A stretch of DNA of 64,000 nt from Stigmatella aurantiaca. GTDB lineage: Bacteria > Myxococcota > Myxococcia > Myxococcales > Myxococcaceae. Location: positions 1 through 64,000 of the forward strand of contig NZ_FOAP01000029.1 in assembly GCF_900109545.1 (NCBI RefSeq), written 5' to 3'. The notes beneath the pieces are model-generated. The model saw only the letters and a list, made by a program, of their open reading frames with translations, did not search any database and had not been told where the DNA came from. The translations under genes and the position numbers were made by a program. Below, piece after piece: positions 43,501 to 50,289 of the stretch. The first letter of the stretch is position 1; each line of letters begins with the position of its first letter.

Positions 43501-44387
43501 CCAAGCTGCAGGGAAGCTGGAACCTGCACGCGCAGACGCAAGGGATGGACCTGGACTTCTTCGTGCTGTTCTCGTCCTCGTCCTCGTTGATGGGCGCCGC
43601 GGGCCAGGGCAACTACGCCGCCGCGAACGCCTTCCTGGACTCGCTCGCGCACCACCGGCGGGCGCTGGGGCTCAAGGCGGTGAGCATCAACTGGGGCCCC
43701 TGGAGTGGCAGTGGCATGGCGGCGGCCTTCGTGGGCACGGATCAGCGGCGCTGGGCGGACTTCATCGAACCTGCGCAGGGCCTGGAGCTGCTGGGCTGGG
43801 CGATGAGCGCAGGACAGGCGCAGGTGGCGGTGCTGCCCGTCGATTGGGCCAAGTACTTCCAGCGTTTCGGAGACACCGGCGCGACGAAGTTCCTGTCGAG
43901 GATGCTGGAAGAGACGCGGGGCGGCGCGGCCCGGACGCGGGAGCCCAAGCTGGTGGAGCGCCTCAAGGGGCTGACGCGCAACAGGCAGCAGGACGTTCTG
44001 CTGGAGTACGTCTACCACCAGGTCACCCAGGTGCTGGGCTTGGACGCCTCCCGGCCGCTCGCGGGCAACCAACGGCTGTTCGACGTGGGCATGGACTCAC
44101 TCCTGGCCGTCGAGCTGCGGAACCGGTTCCAGTCGACCCTGGGCGTGGAGCGTCCCTTGTCCTCCACCCTGGTCTTCGACCATCCGAGCGTGGACGCACT
44201 CACCACGCATCTGGCGGCCGAGTGGCTTCAGCTGGAGCCCTTGACGCCGTCTGCTGGACAGAAGCCAGAGGGGGAGGAGGCCGCGGCTCAGACGCTCGCG
44301 AACCTCGAACAGCTCCCACAGAAGGAGCTGGGTTCGCTCCTCGATGAGAAGCTCGCGTTGCTCGAAAAACTGATGGGAGAGAGCTGA
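34530..44387 (+). CDS. mtaD: MtaD: NRPS-PKS hybrid, docking-Cy-A(Cys)[Ox]-PCP / KS-AT-DH-KR-ACP
   Basis: This 3285-residue subunit makes the second thiazole and the first tail ketide. Domains: docking 1-55; Cy about 70-510 (FPLTDIQNAY, DLLTAD); A about 540-1310 with Cys code (FDLSVYD, WNSVP, LMSGD, SIW); Ox about 1010-1250 embedded between the A8 region and A10 (NGKVDRG near 1295), unlike MtaC where Ox follows the PCP; PCP about 1350 (GGTSVH); KS of the NRPS-accepting hybrid type about 1452-1870 (SACSTS); AT about 1985-2280 (GHSLGE, HAFHS, malonyl); DH about 2345-2600 with full H-x3-G-x4-P and DACLQ; KR about 2885-3060; ACP about 3190 (GMDSL). The C-terminus is a docking helix (LLDEKLALLEKL). 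Its ATG overlaps the mtaC stop (ATGA). The AT is almost identical to the MtaF AT. Confidence 0.92.
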   Translation: MNTSEFVVYLQQKGIELWLEGDVLRFRAPPGHLTPELRTALKDKKEQLVAHLRSASRAANLQAAASPQPVESSRFAPFPLTDIQNAYWVGRQGAFDTGNVAAHSYLELAFDSLDLPRLEGVLQRLIEYHDMLRMVVLPSGEQVVLETVPPFTLTAYDLAGAPARQAEAHLETIRAELSHQVLPADRYPLFDVRATKVAGGRVHLHISFDLLTADAFSVQILIEQCASLYLNPGAPLVPFKKTFRDYCVQSAQRTDPNSRAYQNSLAYWRDRLEKMPNAPDLPLVNDTDVKGQHHFVRRKAGLDQASWRAFRSHAKAAGITSSMALAAAYGETLRAYSRSNRLTLNLTLFNRLPLIEDVERIVGDFTSGILLELDGSKPESFADRARRLQRQFLNDLEHSAVSSVKVLREAMRLGRWDAGTAMPYVFTSLISETGRSLSMSEGVKIVDVISQTPQVWLDHQVFELDGGIYYSWDSVDALFPAGLIDAVFESYGRLLRRLADDASAWEALSQQPLVPAQQASRAEYNATERPVPSERMESLFLRQAERQPSAAAVISGDQVLSYGEIERRSARVAAWLLAQGAKPGQLVAIVAEKGLEQVVAALAILRAGAAYLPLSPSLPPERLHGLLEEAQSSIVLTQSALETSLRWPQGTRCLAVDRDALLESPKAALPPVQGNGLAYVIYTSGSTGRPKGVMIDHRGAVNTLLDMNERFNVGPQDRILALSSLSFDLSVYDIFGALAAGGAIVMPEPGTSRDPARWQALLEKTGVTIWNSVPALMDMLVEYSEGSGLRLPDSLRLVLMSGDWIPVTLPGRIRALSKNVELISLGGATEASIWSILYRIGDVGAGWRSIPYGRPMVNQRFYVLDEALEPCPDWVAGQMYIGGIGLSLGYYRDPVRTAERFITHPRTGERLYATGDLGRFMPDGNIEFLGREDFQVKIQGYRIELGEIEAALDSHPSVRSSVVNAVGKPGGTRRLVAYVVPGEGEASASPASAPPASAPSLASAPKLVHEYSVLESQGPGLITDAVERLEFKLKQHNLRPDSGSRTSVPLQKPELNEAFRKKYMERQSAQSFLSEPVSLERLSELLSSLMPISLEDSMMPKYRYASAGGLYPVQVYLHVKPGRVGGLAGGTYYYHPKRHELVLLTADAALDPSQHASRNQPVFEAAAFSVFLVGKLSAIEPLYGTMARDFCMLEAGYIAQLLMSAAPSHKLGLCPIGVMNFEPLRAQFALDEHHVLLHSFVGGGAGIAATVAAPAPKAVSASLADELRRYLASKLPEYMVPSSFVMLEALPLTSNGKVDRGALRPPAEPVEAAQPVRRTPGSDVERSLAAIVQEVLHLDEVDVHRNFFDLGGTSVHIVQMHRRMKERLKTDIPIAQMFRYTTISALAEFINSQRAPAAPTVAVSPPPAPVVKAAVVPAPAIREEAAPRAPSVSAVPTARETALTPSTGRQEPIAIVGMSGRFPGAKNLGEFWRNLRDGVESVSFLTEKELRQSMDDPSMLRDPNYVRASSALEDVEFFDADLFGFMPKQARITDPQHRIFMECVWEAIEDAGYNPRKLDKLVGVYAGAIISNYLLFNLGPSVGREGAVRDLQTLIGNDKDYLATHVSYKLGLKGPSLSVQSACSTSLVAVHLACQALANKECDMALAGGVSVRLPQKSGYLYEQGGILSPDGHCRAFDANAQGTIFGSGAGVVVLKRLSDALADGDSIRAVIRGSAINNDGSLKIGYTAPSQDGQAAVISAALAAAGVSPSTLGYIETHGTGTPLGDQIELSALQQVFGSSTGADGRCPIGSVKTNVGHLEVAAGIAGLIKTVLSLQHRRLPPSLHFKKPNPQLEAGSSSFYVNTQLSEWPAGQHPRRAGVSSFGIGGTNAHVVLEEAPAHGRPVAERERPLHVLSLSARSEVALKALAGRYAQHLASCGPVNLADVCHTANTGRAQFNHRLALVAESPAQLSQQLALFAEGSEAGQAVVGQAPSAGKTEVVFLFTGQGSQHEGMGRELYETQPTFRASIQKSDELLKPVLKESLVEVLYGGKGHLLEQSGVSQPALFAVEYALAQLWMSWGVKPAAVMGHSLGEYVAACVAGMCTQEEGLKLVAARGRLMQQLPEAGEMVAVLAAEGKVREALAGYEQSVSVAAVNGPEETVVSGRAAQVEQVVSKLKEKGVECRKLKTTHAFHSPLMEPMLEAFEKEAGQVKWKRPEIELVSNVSGGQVKGEEGLKGEYWKKHIRQPVKYWEGLKGLYEKGYRVFVEVGPKPTLVNVGKRSLPGGEAEWLGSLKQGSNEWQQMLGSVGKLYVKGVGVDWAGFDQDYPRAKVALPTYAFQRERYWIERSRRTAASAVSSPGARQLLGRRVSSPTLKETVFESFVSTRAFPFIEDHRVNGAAVLPATIYMEMAQAAAGELFGAGCHTVEGLLIQEALVLQDDAERALQLVLSSSGDDAFSFQIFSAQAGPAEPQREASWTLHTAGTIRKAQKGASAPQPLSVEGLLSWCRQTVPVTALYENFEARGISYGETFRGIQKLHIGRKEALAWVQLPESLDSDAALAPIHPALLDACLQVCGATQLEEGVPAQEDVLYLPVGMKRFQLWRAPGTACWSHVSIQSQDAASDKTLTGSVRLLDATGAVCAEIEGLQFRQVSRAALNRALQTGREWTYEVKWEQRPRTGILEDAVLEGTWWVLADSAGLGAGLIESLQERGARCVVVHPGSAYEARGDRTFTVNPARAEDFERLLVDAQGPAQLPCRGILHLWGLDEGLPVEEAQALGCRSVLNLVQALGKSRVEVSPQLWILTRGTQRTGHETQPPSLTHSALWGLGRTLGIEHPELSVSLVDLDVGSRDPSLLMEELLLGPDGEQVAFRNGQRYVSRLARCAAPNTQSPAVRLRDDVSYLLTGGLGAIGLQVAQWMVERGARHLVVMGRKEAGSAAQEALKPLKEAGAQIRLEQGDVSQPGDVARVLATLAQSGPPLRGVMHLAGVVEDGMLQQLDWARFQRVLAPKLQGSWNLHAQTQGMDLDFFVLFSSSSSLMGAAGQGNYAAANAFLDSLAHHRRALGLKAVSINWGPWSGSGMAAAFVGTDQRRWADFIEPAQGLELLGWAMSAGQAQVAVLPVDWAKYFQRFGDTGATKFLSRMLEETRGGAARTREPKLVERLKGLTRNRQQDVLLEYVYHQVTQVLGLDASRPLAGNQRLFDVGMDSLLAVELRNRFQSTLGVERPLSSTLVFDHPSVDALTTHLAAEWLQLEPLTPSAGQKPEGEEAAAQTLANLEQLPQKELGSLLDEKLALLEKLMGES
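40206..41509 (+). repeat. Long direct repeat, copy A (AT region of mtaD)
   Basis: Post-KS linker plus whole AT domain of mtaD. It matches 51722-53022 in mtaF with one codon of length difference in the linker. From 40470 to 41509 the copies differ at only about fifteen bases by eye, all apparently silent, giving the same protein. Codon choice here (GGG, GTG, GAG, AAG runs) differs from the flanking PKS DNA. Confidence 0.95.
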
Positions 44388-44445
44388 CGCGCGCCTGAGG
44401 TGAGGCCGCCGCACTCCCGAAATTGATCATGAGAGGCATGACACG

Positions 44446-47400
44446 ATGAGCAGCCCCGTGGAGCAACACGAGCACAGTGCTCGCCTGGCGCGCGCGTTGG
44501 TGGCGCTGGAGAAGATGCAGGCCAAGCTCGAGGCAAGCGAGCGCGAGAAGCGGGAGCCCGTGGCCATCGTCGGCATGGCGTGCCGTTTCCCGGGCGGTGG
44601 CAATGATCCGAAGGCGTTCTGGGACCTGCTGCGCGAGGGCCGGGACACCATCGTCGAGGTCCCTCCCGACCGGTGGGATCTCAATGAGTATTACGATCCG
44701 GATCCCGATGCCCTGGGGAAGATGTACACCCGGTGGGGCGGGTTCCTGAAGGACGTGCGGCTCGATGAGCTGGATGCCAGCTTCTACGGCATCGCGCCCC
44801 GCGAGGTGGCGAGCATGGACCCCCAGCAGCGCCTGATGCTGGAGGTGACCTGGGAAGCGCTCGCCAATGCAGGCCAGGTTCCCGAGCGCCTCGCGAACAG
44901 CCTGACCGGTGTGTTCGTGGGCGTCATGCTCAACGACTACGCTCAGCTCCAGATGAAGCAGGCGGATCCCGCCTTGCTGGATGCCTATATGGCGCTCGGC
45001 AATGACTCCAGCTTCATGGCGGGCCGCATCTCCTACATCCTGGGCGCCCAAGGGCCCAGCATGGCGGTCAACACGGCGTGCTCCTCCTCGCTCGTGTCGG
45101 TCCACCTGGCGTGCCAGAGCCTGCGCTCCCGCGAGTGCAACATGGCCATCGCGGGCGGCGTGAGCGTCATCCTGGCGCCGGATGGGCACATCGTCTCGTC
45201 CCGGCTCCGCTCGCAGTCGCCTCACGGGCGCTGCAAGACCTTCGACGCCTCCGCGGATGGCTATGTCCGGGGAGAGGGCTGTGGCGTCGTGGTGCTCAAG
45301 CGGCTCTCGGAGGCCATCGCCGACGGCGATCCCGTGCTCGCGGTGATTCGCGGGGGCGCGGTGAACCACGATGGTCCCAGCGGCGGCTTGACCGTTCCCA
45401 GCGGGCCTGCCCAGGAGGCGGTGATCCGCCGGGCGCTCGCCAGCGCGGGCGTGGAGCCCTCCCAGGTGAGCTACGTCGAGGCCCACGGGACGGCCACCCC
45501 CCTGGGTGACCCCATCGAGATCCGGGCCCTGCAGCGCGTCTTCGAGGAAGGGCGGACCCAGGCCCAAGCGCTCACCATTGGGTCCGTCAAGACCAACGTC
45601 GGTCACCTGGAGGCCGCGGCGGGGATCGCCGGGCTGATCAAGGTGGTGCTGATGCTTCAGCACCGCGAGATTCCGCCCCATCTCCACCTGACGAAGCCCA
45701 CCCCGGCCGTTCCCTGGAGCCAGCTCCCCATCACCATCCCCACGAAGTTGCAGTCCTGGGCCGGTGGCTCCGGGCAGCGGGTGGCGGGCATCAGCTCCTT
45801 CGGCCTGAGCGGCATCAACGCCCACCTTGTGGTCGAGGAAGCACCCGAGCAGGCCATGCGTCGCCCGGCGGAGCCGTCCTCGGCGCGTCCGGCCTATCTC
45901 CTGCCACTGTCGGCGCGCAATGCTCCGGCGCTGCAGGCCCTTGCCCGCTCCTACCAGGCGTTCCTGGGCAGTGAGGGGGGAGGGGCGATCCTCCGGCTCG
46001 AGGACATCTGCTACACGGCCAGTGCCCGGCGCAGCCATTACGAGCACCGGCTGGCCGTGACCGGCAGCACGCGCGAGGCGCTCGTGGAGCACCTGGGCGC
46101 GTTCCTCAAGGGCGAGCCGCATCCTGCGGTCTCGTCCCGCGAGGCGTCCCTGCGCCGGCCGAAGGTGGTGTTCGTGTTCTCCGGTCAGGGCTCCCAGTGG
46201 ACCGGGATGGGCCGGGAGCTGCTCCGGACCTCGCCGGTGTTCCGCAAGGTCATCGAGGATTGCGACCAGGCCTTCCGGGCCCATGGGAACTGGTCCCTCC
46301 TGGAGCAACTGGGTGCGGACGAGGCCTCATCCCGGATGGGGGACATCGACGTCCTGCAGCCGGTGCTGTTCGCTGTCTCGGTGGCGCTTGCCGCGCAGTG
46401 GCGCTCCTGGGGCATCGAGCCGGATGCCGTGGTGGGACACAGCATGGGCGAGGTGGCCGCCGCCTATGTCGCGGGCGTGCTCAGCCTGGAGGATGCTGCG
46501 AAGGTCATCTGTCTGCGCAGCGCGCTGCTCCGGCGGATCCGCGGCCAGGGCGCGATGGCGCTCGCGGAGCTCTCCCTGGTCCAGGCGCGGAACGCACTGG
46601 CGGGCTACGAGGACCGGCTCTCCATCGCGGCCAGCAACAGCCCGACGTCCACGGTGCTGGCGGGTGACCCTCAGGCCCTGCAAGAGGTGATGGCCCACCT
46701 GCAGCGGCAGAACATCTTCTGCCGCAACGTCAAGGTGGACGTCGCCTCGCACTCTCCCCAGGTGGAGCCGCTGCTCGCCGAGCTCAAAGAGGTGCTGAAG
46801 GACCTGCGTCCCAAGGCGGCGAGCGTGCCCGTGTACTCCACGGTCACGGGCAAGGCGACGGATGGCACGGACTGGGGCGCCGCCTACTGGCAGCGCAACC
46901 TCCGCGAGCCGGTTCTGTTCTCGCCCGTCATCGAGCAGCTCCTCTCCCAGCAGCACCAGGTCTTCCTGGAGCTGAGCCCCCATCCCATCCTGCTGCAGTC
47001 CGTCGAGCGGACCGTGCGTGCCGCCCAGCAGCCGGGCATCGCGCTGCCGTCCCTGCGGCGTGAGGAGGCGGAGGTGGAGGTCATGTTGCAGGCGCTCGGC
47101 GCCCTGCACACGGCGGGGCACCCGATCGACTGGCGGGCGCAGTATCCCGAGGTCCGTCAGAGCGTCTCCCTGCCGGCCTACCCCTGGCAGCGCTCCCGGT
47201 TCTGGGTGGACTTGAAGCGGGTTGCGGACTTCCGTCCCGCCGGGGCCCGGGCGCATGCCACGGAAAGTGCCCTGGTGCCCGCGCTCCAGCGCGCCTCGCA
47301 GTCCGATGCGGCGCAGCCCGAGCATGCCGATGGGACGCCCTCGCGCTTCTACGATGACTCCGTGGAGCGCGAGCGGGTGCTCAAGCCGGACGAGGTCTAC

Positions 47401-50289
47401 CTGACCTTCGGCATCCTGCGGCAGAAGCTCCCCGGCTTCTCCTGGATCATGAGCGTGTACGGCCTCTCGGAGCGCGAGGAGCACACCGAGGTGCTGGTCA
47501 ACGGCCAGCGAGGGTTGCGCTCGGTGCTGTTCCGGGGCGTCGACTGGTCCTCGGTGCGCAAGGTGCTCGACTTCGGCTGCGGGTATGCCTCGGACCTGAT
47601 CTCGCTGGGCAAGAAGCACCCGCACCTCACCCTGCACGGCTACACCATCTCGGCCGAGCAGGCCGCCATCGACGCGGAGCGGGTCCGTGCGCGGGGGCTC
47701 CAGGACCGCATCCGCGTCTTCGCGCGGGACAGCGCCAAGGATGAGTTCCCGGACCGCTACGATCTGATCTTCGGGTTCGAGGTCGTCACCCACATCGCCG
47801 ACAAGGTGGCGCTCTTCTCGAACATCTCCCGGAACCTGCAGAACGGTGGGTTCCTGCTCCTCGCGGACTTCATCGCCAACAGCGTGTCGGCGATCAACGT
47901 CGAGGAGACCGCCTCCTACAACGTCAACGCCGAGGAGTGGGCGGACCTGCTGGCCCGGCACAACCTGCGGGTGGTGGAGAGCGTCGACATCAGCCAGGAG
48001 GCCGCGAACTTCCTGGAGGACCCCGGGTTCGACGGCCACCTCGACACCATCTCCCAGCGCTTCGGGCTGACCGAGCTGGTGCGGCGCAACTTCGACGCCA
48101 TGCGCAACTTCGGCAAGGCGCTCGAGAAGGGGCTGATGAGCTACGCCCTGATCATCATCCAGAAGGATGACTTCGCCAACAGGCCGTACCTCAAGCGCGC
48201 CAACCGGGCGAAGCTGGGCGCCCTGACGCCGCTCACGGAGTTCGAGGATGGGGGCGCCTGGGCAGCTCCCTCGGAAGGCGCGGATCTCGAGCATGTGGCG
48301 CCGCAGGCGCTGCGCGAGTGGGTGTACGAGGTGGCCTGGCCGGAGAAGAAGCATGCCTCCCGGCCTGAGGCACAGGCCCCGGGCACGGAGGCGGGCCCGT
48401 GGTTGATCCTGGCCGACGCTCACGGCTTGGGCGATGCGCTGGCCACACGGCTGCGGGACCAGGGCACGCCGTGCACGGTGCTCCGCGCGGGAGCGGGGGC
48501 TTCAGGCCCCGGCCAGCTCAGCGTCAAGCCGGAGGATCCCGCGGATTGGCAGCGGGTGCTTGGCAAGCTCGAGGCCGAGGGCCCCTTCCGGAACGTGGTG
48601 CACCTGTGGAGCCTGAACGCTGGAGGCCAGACGGCTCCCAGTGTGGCCATGCTGGAGGACACGCTGCGGCTGGGCTGTGGCAGCCTGCCCGCGCTGGTGC
48701 AGCGGCTCAGCCGGGGCTCAGGCCAGAAGGCCAAGCTGTGGCTGGTGACCCGGGGCGCTCAGGCCGTGGGGAAGGAGGCGGTCTCCGTGGCGCAAGCGCC
48801 CCTGTGGGGCGCGGGGCGCGTGCTCGCCCTGGAGCACCCCGAGCTGTGGGGGGGACTGGTGGATCTCTCGCCGGACGCTCCCGCCCATGAGCTCGAAGCG
48901 CTCTGGCAGGAGCTGCGGATGCCGGACGGGGAGGACCAGATCGCCTACCGCGGGGCCAAGCGGCACGTGGCCCGGCTGGTGCGCGGCGATGTGTCCGCCG
49001 AGAGTCCCGCCACGTGGCGAGAGGACGGGGCCTACCTCATCACCGGAGGCCTGGGCGCGCTGGGGCTTCAGGTCTCCCGGTGGTTGGTGTCCAAGGGCGC
49101 CCGCCACCTGATCCTGGCCAGCCGCAGTGGGCTTCCCGATGCAAGCCAGTGGAGCAGCTTGCCCGAGGGCAGCCCCCTCCGCGCGCAGGCCGAGGCGGTG
49201 CAGGCGCTTCAGGCGATGGGCGCCTCGGTGCAGATCGTCCGCTGCGATGTCGGCGAGCAGGCCCAGGTGGCCTCGCTGATCGAGGGGATTCGCAAGGGGG
49301 CCGTGCCCCTGGTGGGCATCTTCCATGCGGCGGGTGTCTCGACGCACCGGAGCTGGCAGGAGACGGATTCAGAGCTGTTCGCGTCGGTGTTCCGTCCCAA
49401 GGCCGCCGGGGCCTGGCTGTTGCACGAGTACACCCGGGACCTGCCGCTCTCGTGCTTCGTCATGTTCTCCTCGGCCTCGGCCGTGTGGGGCGCGCAGGGA
49501 ATGGCCGCCTATGCCGCGGCGAACCACTCCCTCGACGCGCTGGCCCACCTGCGCCGGTCGCAGGGGCTTGCCGCGACGAGCATCAACTGGGGCCGGTGGA
49601 CCGAAGGCGGAATGGCAGGCTCCGAGGAGGCCAAGCGGTTCTTCTCGCAGATCGGTCTGGAGGCCATGCCCACCGAAGCGGCGCTCGCCATCCTGGGGCG
49701 CCTCGCCGGGACCAAGGCCGCCCAGCGGGTGGTGGCCTCCGTGGAGTGGAGCCGCTTCAAGCCCCTGCAGGAGGCCAAGCGGCAGCGGCCCTTCCTGGAG
49801 AACATCGTCACGGCGCAGCCCGTGCAGAAGGCGCCCGCCGGGAACGCCCGCTCTGAGCTGTTGCTCCGCCTGGAGGAGGCGCCTTCCAGCCGGCGGCGCG
49901 TGCTCCTGATGGAGTATGTGCAGAAAGAGGCCGCGCGCGTCCTGGGCGCGGATCCCTCCCGGCTGGAGCCGCAACAAGGCTTCTTCCAGATGGGCATGAA
50001 CTCCCTCATGTCCATCGAGCTGAAGAAGCTCCTGGAGACGAGCCTGCGGCACGGGCTCCCCTCCACGATTGCCTTCGAGTACCCCACCGTCGAGGCGTTG
50101 ACGGGCTTCCTGGCCAAGGAGGTGCCCGCGCTCGCGGCGCTCCTCTCTGCGCCCGTGGAAGCATCCCGTGAGGACGCAGCCCTGGTGGACAGCGACATTC
50201 TTGATCTGTTGGGTGAAGCGGGACGGCTCTCTGAATCCGAGCTTAGCGACCTCGCCCACTCTTTCCCTGGAGACGGTTCACATGAGTGA
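44446..50289 (+). CDS. mtaE: MtaE: PKS module KS-AT-MT-KR-ACP
   Basis: This 1947-residue single module adds the methylmalonate that becomes C4-methyl/C5-methoxy. Residues 1-35 form a coiled-coil docking helix, partner of the MtaD C-terminus. KS about 38-460 (TACSSS near 210); AT about 576-870 (GHSMGE; VASHS, methylmalonyl type); SAM-dependent methyltransferase about 980-1250 with LDFGCGYASD (motif I) and HLTLHGYTIS, interpreted as an O-methyltransferase; KR about 1529-1720 (TGGLGALG; no LDD motif in HAAGVSTH, A-type-like); ACP about 1850 with GMNSLM, Asn replacing the usual Asp before the Ser. There is no DH or ER, matching a retained, methylated hydroxyl. A 58-nt gap separates it from mtaD, the only real gap inside the mtaB-G unit. 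Its stop overlaps mtaF by 8 nt. Confidence 0.9.
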   Translation: MSSPVEQHEHSARLARALVALEKMQAKLEASEREKREPVAIVGMACRFPGGGNDPKAFWDLLREGRDTIVEVPPDRWDLNEYYDPDPDALGKMYTRWGGFLKDVRLDELDASFYGIAPREVASMDPQQRLMLEVTWEALANAGQVPERLANSLTGVFVGVMLNDYAQLQMKQADPALLDAYMALGNDSSFMAGRISYILGAQGPSMAVNTACSSSLVSVHLACQSLRSRECNMAIAGGVSVILAPDGHIVSSRLRSQSPHGRCKTFDASADGYVRGEGCGVVVLKRLSEAIADGDPVLAVIRGGAVNHDGPSGGLTVPSGPAQEAVIRRALASAGVEPSQVSYVEAHGTATPLGDPIEIRALQRVFEEGRTQAQALTIGSVKTNVGHLEAAAGIAGLIKVVLMLQHREIPPHLHLTKPTPAVPWSQLPITIPTKLQSWAGGSGQRVAGISSFGLSGINAHLVVEEAPEQAMRRPAEPSSARPAYLLPLSARNAPALQALARSYQAFLGSEGGGAILRLEDICYTASARRSHYEHRLAVTGSTREALVEHLGAFLKGEPHPAVSSREASLRRPKVVFVFSGQGSQWTGMGRELLRTSPVFRKVIEDCDQAFRAHGNWSLLEQLGADEASSRMGDIDVLQPVLFAVSVALAAQWRSWGIEPDAVVGHSMGEVAAAYVAGVLSLEDAAKVICLRSALLRRIRGQGAMALAELSLVQARNALAGYEDRLSIAASNSPTSTVLAGDPQALQEVMAHLQRQNIFCRNVKVDVASHSPQVEPLLAELKEVLKDLRPKAASVPVYSTVTGKATDGTDWGAAYWQRNLREPVLFSPVIEQLLSQQHQVFLELSPHPILLQSVERTVRAAQQPGIALPSLRREEAEVEVMLQALGALHTAGHPIDWRAQYPEVRQSVSLPAYPWQRSRFWVDLKRVADFRPAGARAHATESALVPALQRASQSDAAQPEHADGTPSRFYDDSVERERVLKPDEVYLTFGILRQKLPGFSWIMSVYGLSEREEHTEVLVNGQRGLRSVLFRGVDWSSVRKVLDFGCGYASDLISLGKKHPHLTLHGYTISAEQAAIDAERVRARGLQDRIRVFARDSAKDEFPDRYDLIFGFEVVTHIADKVALFSNISRNLQNGGFLLLADFIANSVSAINVEETASYNVNAEEWADLLARHNLRVVESVDISQEAANFLEDPGFDGHLDTISQRFGLTELVRRNFDAMRNFGKALEKGLMSYALIIIQKDDFANRPYLKRANRAKLGALTPLTEFEDGGAWAAPSEGADLEHVAPQALREWVYEVAWPEKKHASRPEAQAPGTEAGPWLILADAHGLGDALATRLRDQGTPCTVLRAGAGASGPGQLSVKPEDPADWQRVLGKLEAEGPFRNVVHLWSLNAGGQTAPSVAMLEDTLRLGCGSLPALVQRLSRGSGQKAKLWLVTRGAQAVGKEAVSVAQAPLWGAGRVLALEHPELWGGLVDLSPDAPAHELEALWQELRMPDGEDQIAYRGAKRHVARLVRGDVSAESPATWREDGAYLITGGLGALGLQVSRWLVSKGARHLILASRSGLPDASQWSSLPEGSPLRAQAEAVQALQAMGASVQIVRCDVGEQAQVASLIEGIRKGAVPLVGIFHAAGVSTHRSWQETDSELFASVFRPKAAGAWLLHEYTRDLPLSCFVMFSSASAVWGAQGMAAYAAANHSLDALAHLRRSQGLAATSINWGRWTEGGMAGSEEAKRFFSQIGLEAMPTEAALAILGRLAGTKAAQRVVASVEWSRFKPLQEAKRQRPFLENIVTAQPVQKAPAGNARSELLLRLEEAPSSRRRVLLMEYVQKEAARVLGADPSRLEPQQGFFQMGMNSLMSIELKKLLETSLRHGLPSTIAFEYPTVEALTGFLAKEVPALAALLSAPVEASREDAALVDSDILDLLGEAGRLSESELSDLAHSFPGDGSHE

